Shown: positions 56,301 through 64,000 of the stretch, piece after piece
How positions within the stretch are numbered: position 1 is the first letter of the stretch
Layout of the letters: each line of letters begins with the position of its first letter
DNA from: Eledone cirrhosa
Taxonomy: Eukaryota > Mollusca > Cephalopoda > Octopoda > Eledonidae
Length of the DNA stretch: 64,000 bases
Direction: 5' to 3'
NCBI GenBank assembly: GCA_964016885.1
Contig: OZ024743.1
Span: 183,898,045-183,962,044, forward strand
Program-made: the position numbers and the translations under genes
The notes under the pieces: generated by a model
The model's input: the letters and a program-made list of their open reading frames with translations, nothing else
What the model was told of the DNA's origin: nothing
The model's database searches: none

Positions 56301-59300
56301 ATATAGTCACATATTGTTGGTACTGGATTATTGGGATGGTGGGATATAGTCACATATTGTTGGTACTGGAATACTGGGATGGTGGGATATAGTCACATAT
56401 TGTTTGTAGTGGAATACTGGGATGGTGGGATATAGTCACATATTGTTGGTAGTGGAATACTGGGATGGTGGGATATAGTCACATATTGTTGGTACTGGAA
56501 TACTGGGATGGTGGGATATAGTCACATATTGTTGGTAGTGGAATACTGGGATGGTGGGATATAGTCACATATTGTTGGTAGTGGAATACTGGGATGGTGG
56601 GATATAGTCACATATTGTTGGTACTGGAATACTGGGATGGTGGGATATAGTCACATATTGTTGGTACTGGAATACTGGGATGGTGCGATATAGTCACATA
56701 TTGTTGGTACTGGAATACTGGGATGGTGGGATATAGTCACATATTGTTGGTAGTGGAATACTGGGATGGTGGGATATAGTCACATATTGTTGGTACTGGA
56801 ATACTGAGATGGTGGGATATAGTCACATATTGTTGGTAGTGGAATACTAGGATGGTGGGATATAGTCACATATTGTTGGTAGTGGAATACTGGGATGGTG
56901 GGATATAGTCACATATTGTTGGTACTGGATTACTGGGATGGTGGGATATAGTCACATATTGTTGGTACTGGATTACTGGGATGGTGGGATATAGTCACAT
57001 ATTGTTGGTAGTGGAATACTGGGATGGTGGGATATAGTCACATATTGTTGGTAGTGGAATACTGGGATGGTGGGATATAGTCACATATTGTTGGTACTGG
57101 AATACTGGGATGGTGGGATATAGTCACATATTGTTGGTAGTGGAATACTGGGATGGTGGGATATAGTCACATATTGTTGGTACTGGATTATTGGGATGGT
57201 GGGATATAGTCACATATTGTTGGTACTGGAATACAGGGATGGTGGGATATAGTCACATATTGTTGGTACTGGAATACTGAGATGGTGGGATATAGTCACA
57301 CATTGTTGGTAGTGGAATACTGGGATGGTGGGATATAGTCACATATTGTTGGTAGTGGAATACTGGGATGGTGGGATATAGTCACATATTGTTGGTACTG
57401 GATTATTGGGATGGTGGGATATAGTCACATATTGTTGGTACTGGAATACTGGGATGGTGGGATATAGTCACATATTGTTGGTAGTGGAATACTGGGATGG
57501 TGGGATATAGTCACATATTGTTGGTACTGGAATACTGGGATGGTAGGATATAGTCACATATTGTTGGTAGTGGAATACTGGGATGGTGGGATATAGTCAC
57601 ATATTGTTGGTACTGGAATACTGGGATGGTGGGATATAGTCACATATTGTTGGTACTGGAATACTGGGATGGTGCGATATAGTCACATATTGTTGGTACT
57701 GGAATACTGGGATGGTGGGATATAGTCACATATTGTTGGTAGTGGAATACTGGGATGGTGGGATATAGTCACATATTGTTGGTACTGGATTACTGGGATG
57801 GTGGGATATAGTCACATATTGTTGGTGGTGGGATGGTGGGATATAGTCACATATTGTTGGTACTGGATTACTGGGATGGTGGGATATAGTCACATATTGT
57901 TGGTGGTGGGATGGTGGGATATAGTCACATATTGTTGGTACTGGAATACTGGGATGGTGGGATATAGTCACATATTGTTGGTAGTGGAATACTGGGATGG
58001 TGGGATATAGTCACATATTGTTGGTAGTGGAATACTGGGATGGTGGGATAAAGTCACATATTGTTGGTAGTGGAATACTGGGATGGTGGGATATAGTCAC
58101 ATATTGTTGGTACTGGAATACTGGGATGGTGGGATATAGTCACATATTGTTGGTAGTGGAATACAGGGATGGTGGGATATAGTCACATATTGTTGGTACT
58201 GGAATACTGGGATGGTGGGATATAGTCACATATTGTTGGTACTGGAATACAGGGATGGTTGGATATAGTCACATATTGTTGGTACTGGAATACTGGGATG
58301 GTGGGATATAGTCACATATTGTTGGTAGTGGAATACTGGGATGGTGGGATATAGTCACATATTGTTGGTACTGGAATACTGGGATGGTGGGATATAGTCA
58401 CACATTGTTGGTACTGGAATACAGGGATGGTGGGATATAGTCACATATTGTTGGTACTGGAATACTGGGATGGTGGGATATAGTCACATATTGTTGGTAC
58501 TGGAATACAGGGATGGTTGGATATAGTCACATATTGTTGGTTGTGGAATACTGGGATGGTGGGATATAGTCACATATTGTTGGTAGTGGAATACTGGGAT
58601 GGTGGGATATAGTCACATATTGTTGGTACTGGAATACAGGGATGGTGGGATATAGTCACATATTGTTGGTACTGGAATACAGGGATGGTTGGATATAGTC
58701 ACATATTGTTGGTACTGGAATACTGGGATGGTGGGATATAGTCACATATTGTTGGTACTGGAATACTGGGATGGTGGGATGTAGTCACATATTGTTGGTA
58801 CTGGAATACTGGGATGGTGGGATATAGTCACATATTGTTGGTACTGGAATACAGGGATGGTTGGATATAGTCACATATTGTTGGTACTGGAATACTGGGA
58901 TGGTGGGATATAGTCACATATTGTTGGTAGTGGAATACTGGGATGGTGGGATGTAGTCACATATTGTTGGTAGTGGAATACTGGGATGGTGGGATATAGT
59001 CACATATTGTTGGTAGTGGAATACTGGGATGGTGGGATATAGTCACATATTGTTGGTACTGGAATACTGGGATGGTGGGATATAGTCACATATTGTTGGT
59101 AGTGGAATACTGGGATGGTTGGATATAGTCACATATTGTTGGTAGTGTAATACTGGGATGGTGGGATATAGTCACATATTGTTGGTTCTGGAATACTGGG
59201 ATGGTGGGATATAGTCACATATTGTTGGTACTGTGATGGTGGGATGGTGGGATATAGTCACATATTGTTAGGACTGGAATACTGGGATGGTGGGATATAG

Positions 59301-61590
59301 TCACATATTTTTTTGTACTGGAATACTGGGATGGTGGGATATAATCACATATTGTTGGTGCTGGAATACTGGGATGGTGGGATATAGTCACATATTGTTG
59401 GTACTGGAATACTGGGATGGTGGGATATAGTCACATATTGTTAGGACTGGAATACTGGGATGGTGGGATATAGTCACATATTGTTGGTAGTGGAATACTG
59501 GGATAGTTGGATATAGTCACATATTGTTGGTACTGGATTATTGGGATGGTGGGATATAGTCACATATTGTTGGTACTGGATTATTGGGATGGTGGGATAT
59601 AGTCACATATTGTTGGTAGTGGAATACTGGGATGGTGGGATATAGTCACATATTGTTGGTAGTGGAATGCTGGGATGGTGGTATATAGTCACATTTTGTT
59701 GGTACTGGATTATTGGGATGGTGGGATATAGTCACATATTGTTGGTAGTGGAATACTGGGATGGTGGGATATAGTCACATATTGTTGGTAGTGGAATACA
59801 GGGATGGTGGGATATAGTCACATATTGTTGGTACTGGAATACTGGGATGGTGGGATATAGTCACATATTGTTGGTACTGGAATACTGGGATGGTGGGATA
59901 TGGTCACATATTGTTGGTACTGCGATACTGGGATGGTGGGATATAGTCACATATTGTTGGTAGTGGAATACTTGGATGGTGGGATATAGTCACATATTGT
60001 TGGTAGTGGAATACTGGGATGGTGGGATGCAGTCACATATTGTTGGTACTGGATTATTGGGATGGTGGGATATAGTCACATATTGTTGGTAGTGGAATAC
60101 TGGGATGGTGGGATATAGTCACATATTATTGGTACTGGAATACTGAGATGGTGGGATATAGTCACATATTGTTGGTAGTGGAATACTGGGATGGTGGGAT
60201 ATAGTCACATATTGTTGGTACTGGAATACTGGGATGGTGGGATATAGTCACATATTGTTGGTACTGGAATACTGGGATGGTGGGATATAGTCACATATTG
60301 TTGGTACTGGAATACTGGGATGGTGGGATATAGTCACATATTGTTGGTACTGGAATACTGGGATGGTGGGATATAGTGACATATTGTTGGTAGTGGAATA
60401 CTAGGATGGTGGGATATAGTCACATACTGTTGGTACTGGAATACTGGGATGGTGGGATATAGTCACATATTGTTGGTAGTGGAATACTGGGATGTTGGGA
60501 TATAGTCACATATTGTTGGTACTGGAATACTGGGATGGTGGGATATAGTCACATATTGTTGGTACTGGAATACTAGGATGGTGGGATATAGTCACATATT
60601 GTTGGTAGTGGAATACTGGGATGTTGGGATATAGTCACATATTGTTGGTAGTGGAATACTGGGATGGTGGGATATAGTCACATATTGTTGGTGCTAGAAT
60701 ACTGGGATGGTGGGATATAGTCACATATTGTTGGTAGTGGAATACTAGGATGGTGGGATATAGTCACATATTGTTGGTACTGGAATACTGGGATGGTGGG
60801 ATATAGTCACATATTTTTTTGTACTGGAATACTGGGATGGTGGGATATAGTCACATATTGTTGGTGCTGGAATACTGGGATGGTGGGATATAGTCACATA
60901 TTGTTGGTAGTGTAATACTGGGATGGTGGGATATAGTCACATATTGTTGGTTCTGGAATACTGGGATGGTGGGATATAGTCACATATTGTTGGTAGTGGA
61001 ATACTGGGATGGTGGGATATAGTCACATATTGTTGGTACTGGAATACTGGGATGGTGGGATATAGTCACATATTGTTGGTAGTGGAATACTGGGATGGTG
61101 GGATATAGTCACATATTGTTGGTAGTGGAATACTGGGATGGTGGGATATAGTCACATATTGTTGGTAGTGGAATACTGGGATGGTGGGATATAGTCACAT
61201 ATTGTTGGTAGTGGAATACTGGGATGGTGGGATATAGTCACATATTTTTTTGTACTGGAATACTGGGATGGTGGGATATAATCACATATTGTTGGTGCTG
61301 GAATACTGGGATGGTGGGATATAGTCACATATTGTTGGTACTGGAATACTGGGATGGTGGGATATAGTCACATATTGTTGGTAGTGGAATACTGGGATGG
61401 TGGGATATAGTCACATATTGTTGGTAGTGGAATACTAGGATGGTGGGATATAGTCACATATTGTTGGTACTGGTATACTGGGATGGTGGGATGCAGTCAC
61501 ATATTGTTGGTACTGGAATACTGGGATGGTGGGATATAGTCACATATTGTTGGTACTGGGATGGTGGAATGGTGGCATATAGTCACACTT
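50377..61590. repeat. 43-bp satellite array, about 260 copies
   Basis: Unit, plus strand: GGAATACTGGGATGGTGGGA followed by TATAGTCACATATTGTTGGT and then ACT or AGT. Counted spacing between repeated words is 43 bp. Outermost units (50,377-50,500 and 61,550-61,590) are the most diverged, as expected at array edges. Two common variants (GTACTGG/GTAGTGG) and ACTGGG/ACAGGG versions interleave. Shortened or lengthened units mark larger duplicated blocks. Since 43 is not a multiple of 3, all frames are cycled and the short open frames are artefacts. It lies wholly inside the last intron of the polycystin-like gene, which is transcribed from the minus strand. Confidence 0.95.
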
Positions 61591-61599
61591 GGTTGCTTC

Positions 61600-61900
61600 T
61601 TGAGTTATTCTCTTCAATTGGTTTAAATATTAAAAGTTTCACAAATCAACTCAGGTTTTAATAAAATCTAGACTTAGAATATCTTTTTATATCTGTGATG
61701 TTTATATATCTGTTTATGAGTGACTTTGATTACAGCCACGCAGAAACAATAGGTTTTTGTCTAGGTGGAATGACTATTTTTGTCTTGCTGTAAAATGATT
61801 CTTTTTTTTCTCTGGGTTAATTGAAATTAAACAAGATACAACATTTCTAAGTTAATTATTTTTTGTACTGACCAAGAACACAGCAATACCTTAATGTTTT
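61600..61900. other. Intronic DNA
   Basis: No gene or repeat recognised to the right of the satellite. Confidence 0.5.
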
Positions 61901-61904
61901 ATTA

Positions 61905-62100
61905 AGATAGTGCTGGTGCCATGATAAAATGCACCCAGTCAACTCTTTAAAATATTAGTGCTGGTGTCACGATAAGGAGCATCCAGTCTTCCCTGTAAGG
62001 TGGCAATGCTGGTGTCTCAATAAGAAGCACCTAATCCATCATGTAAGGTAGTAGTGCTGGTGCCACGATGAAAAGTACTCAGCTCACAGTGTACGATATA
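61905..62100. repeat. Short tandem units (~62 bp) of a dispersed repeat
   Basis: Four units with 'agtgctggtgccatgataaa' / 'agcatccagtc' / 'ctgtaaggtagtag' wording. A related piece lies at 62,466-62,560. Confidence 0.75.
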
Positions 62101-62189
62101 GTCATCTAACTAGTTTGACCTCAGTATGAGCCTATCTAAGCCATGCAAGCATGGAAAATAGATATTAAAGGGTAATGATAATGATGATA

Positions 62190-62420
62190 TTACAAAGGGC
62201 AGTGGATTGTCAGAATTCTTAGTGTCAGACAAAATGCTATGTGGTATTCGTTCCAATACTTTATGTTCTGAGTTCAAAGACTTTTCTTTTCATCCTTTTG
62301 GATTTGCTAAAACAAAATGCTATACAAGTACTGGGGTTGATTTAATTGACCTACCCTCCACCCAAGATTGCTGGCCTTGTTCCTAAAATAGAAACCATTA
62401 TATTATTATTATTATTATTA
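62190..62420 (+). mobile_element. tRNA-derived SINE, diverged
   Basis: Plus strand: decayed head, 'gttctgagttcaaaga' (box B remnant), 'cttttcatccttttggattt', tail 'gctggccttgttcctaaaat', then TTA units. Confidence 0.7.
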
Positions 62421-62459
62421 AATAAAGCTCAGACTCTTCAGTTATGTCAAGACAACCTC

Positions 62460-62920
62460 ACTGGTTAGTGCTGGTGGCATGATAAAAATGCACCTAGTAC
62501 ACTCTGAAAATTAGTTGGCATTAAACAGGGCAGCCCACTGTAGAAACCAGGCCCAAACTGGAACGTAAGTAAGTGGGACATGCTAAGTTATGTTTCAGAC
62601 ATCAGTTTAATAATCATCATCATTATTATTTAATGTCCATTTTCCTTGCTATCAAGAATTGGATATTTCATCACAGACCAGTCAATAGTCATATGATGGG
62701 CTGGGGGGGCCTACATCTCACATATTCAGCACACTGCCAAGTGCATTTTATCATATCACCAGCCCTAGGGAGGTTGTTATGTCTTTAACACAGCTGAGGA
62801 GTCCTCACAACCCTTTCTTTGGATGCCCTTCCTATAACCAACTATATTACAGAGAGTAATGAGTGCATTTATCACGTAGATCACCAATACTAGGAAGGTT
62901 GTCATGTTTATGGCATAAGG
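62460..62920. repeat. Dispersed repeat fragments in intron
   Basis: 'ggtggcatgataaaaatgca' and 'gttggcattaaacagggca' match the family at 61,905. 62,605-62,860 has CAT/ATT units and 'ggatgcccttcctataacca', a diverged copy of the repeat at 44,451-44,745. Confidence 0.55.
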
Positions 62921-63047
62921 GAAGAGTTTTGCTCTCCTTTTGTTTGGCAAGTTATTTATGTTATCCTTGATTAATTCTTGATTAATTTCATATGGCCATC
63001 GAGCTTTTATTAGAAATGTGATCACAAAAGAGTCAAAGACTACTTAC

Positions 63048-63593
63048 CTGTTTTTTCATTTAGAAGTTTATTAAAATAACCATCAAGCCACTTGGTGACA
63101 TATCCATGAATATAGTCAATTATTTCATAATCATTTGTCTGCTTGGTTATATTACTTCGTACCATTGAGAAAGATTCATTGAGTATCGTGATAAAAACAC
63201 TGAATAGTATATAATTAACTAGCATAGTACTAGAGAAGAAATAGAATGATCCCAGTATATGGTTGACTGACCGCACAGATTCGTATTGGTATTCTCCCAA
63301 GATTGACATAAACAGAGTCATTATACTTATTGAAATGCTTGAATAGGCTGTGATGATTTTGCCAAACAAGAGGTAACCCACACATGCATAAGACAAAAAC
63401 AGCACTGCAAAAACAAATGAGAAAGCTGACAGGTCTTTAGATGATTGCCGAAGAGTCTGCGATAACATAGACATTCTTCGATTAAAGCGTAACAGATGAA
63501 TCATGTTCAAAATTGAGAGGAAGACAGCCAAAGCAAGGAATATTGTAAAGACATCACTCCAGAAGGAAAGTTGCTGGAAATTGTAGAAATCCC
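63048..63593 (-). CDS. Polycystin-like channel exon (S3-S6 region)
   Basis: A 546-bp exon on the minus strand. Acceptor 'ctatttcaacag' precedes GGGATTTC and donor 'gtaagt' follows ACAG. It encodes 182 residues: 'DFYNFQQLSFWSDV', a membrane segment ('FTIFLALAVFLSILNMI'), the polycystin signature 'HLLRFNRRMSMLSQTLRQSS', S5 ('FSFVFAVLFLSYACVGYLLF'), a pore helix region 'IMTLFMSILGEYQYE', S6 ('FYFFSSTMLVNYILFSVFIT') and a post-S6 tail ('NESFSMVRSNI'). The FNRR-type and LGxxxYE-type motifs favour PKD1/PKD1L over PKD2. It would be a cation-channel or channel-receptor subunit in membrane or cilia. Both flanking introns are phase 1. Only the gene's 3' part is here. Confidence 0.88.
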
Positions 63594-63626
63594 CTGTTGA
63601 AATAGATACAACAGAAATATTATTAT

Positions 63627-63718
63627 TAAAATAAAGCACCAGTAATGCACTAGGGTAATTGCTGGCCTTGTGCCAAAGGAAGAAACATTATTTTTATTAT
63701 TATTATTATTATTATTAT
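63627..63718 (+). mobile_element. SINE tail in a very short intron
   Basis: 'aataaagcaccagtaatgca' and 'ctggccttgtgccaaaggaa', then TTA units. Lies between two polycystin-like exons, antisense to the gene. Confidence 0.8.
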
Positions 63719-63749
63719 TGGTTGTTGAAGTATGGAAACATGCATTCAT

Positions 63750-64000
63750 GAACTCATAAGTTTTATCATTATTCTATTGTCAAACTTTAATACTGTTTTG
63801 GAGATAAGGGACTCAGTTTTCTCGTGAGTGGATCCTTTTTTCCATATTTGTGGCCCTTCAGGGCTATATTGATATGTTTTTTCGCAAATATGGTCCCAAA
63901 ATTTTGAAAAAATAACAAAAACAAACATGGCGGATGCCAAAATTATGTCCACAAAAAGGATCAGCAGTATGTTTAAACAAGAGAACAGCCAGTTCTCAAT
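63750..64000 (-). CDS. Polycystin-like channel exon (S2 region), partial
   Basis: The minus-strand frame is open to the window edge: 'ENWLFSCLNILLILFVDIIL', 'ASAMFVFVIFSKFWDHICEK', then a polar linker ('YSPEGPQIWKKGSTHEKTES') up to 'NRIMIKLM'. The hydrophobic block fits S2 of a polycystin, just before the segment in the next exon. The 3' edge is uncertain: a phase-1 donor at 'ATGA|gttcat' would fit the next exon, but the site is weak. A phase-0 alternative ('AAAACA|gtatta') would need a later acceptor. The exon continues beyond the window. Confidence 0.65.

Noticed and set aside
57726..58182. Tandem-repeat protein in the 43-bp satellite (MVGYSHILLV..., or its antisense)
   Set aside because: 43 is not divisible by three, so all frames cycle through all phases. 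Variants bring stops, and the region is intronic.

Overview
This is a eukaryotic window, dominated by repeats, most likely from a coleoid cephalopod (octopus-type) genome. The evidence is many copies of two tRNA-derived SINE families whose wording I associate with cephalopod DNA, CR1- and Tx1-type LINEs, Penelope-like elements (PLEs), long AT/AC microsatellites, one intron-rich host gene, and no bacterial-style gene packing.

Layout. 1-9.5 kb: simple repeats, small foldback elements and two PLE copies (3.2-4.8 kb and 4.9-7.3 kb), each with a hammerhead-ribozyme-like motif. 9.55-14.0 kb: a nearly complete CR1-type LINE with a frameshifted ORF1 and an intact endonuclease/reverse transcriptase ORF2. 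14-21.5 kb: SINE fragments, trinucleotide and AC/GCAC repeats. 21.66-23.0 kb: a PLE insertion whose 5' half is inverted and which is bracketed by a 10-bp target duplication. 23.0-27.8 kb: a foldback element, AT arrays, another hammerhead, and microsatellites grading into a pyrimidine-rich tandem array. 27.8-30.15 kb and 39.5-41.6 kb: two related arrays of an about 80-bp satellite. Between them, 31.2-39.4 kb, lies a minus-strand Tx1-type LINE interrupted by a CR1 copy and by a non-autonomous LTR element with apparently identical LTRs. 41.6-49 kb: LINE remnants, a solo LTR with an expanded internal repeat, a third PLE with long inverted arms, and SINEs.

49.37-64 kb: the 3' end of a host gene on the minus strand encoding a polycystin-family (PKD1-like) channel. 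Two exons at 63.0-64.0 kb carry the S2 to S6 region. The last coding exon, 143 bp, lies 13.5 kb downstream at 49,373-49,515. Between them the intron holds three head-to-tail SINEs and an 11.2-kb array of about 260 copies of a 43-bp satellite.

The host gene is the only clear single-copy gene. The mobile-element genes are selfish: PLE proteins pair a reverse transcriptase with a GIY-YIG nuclease, LINE ORF2 pairs an AP-endonuclease with a reverse transcriptase, and the SINEs presumably borrow LINE machinery. The most notable signals are the hammerheads tied to PLE ends, the inverted PLE insertion, the LINE-in-LINE open fusion frame, and the giant satellite inside a channel-gene intron. All matches were made by eye; no search was run.
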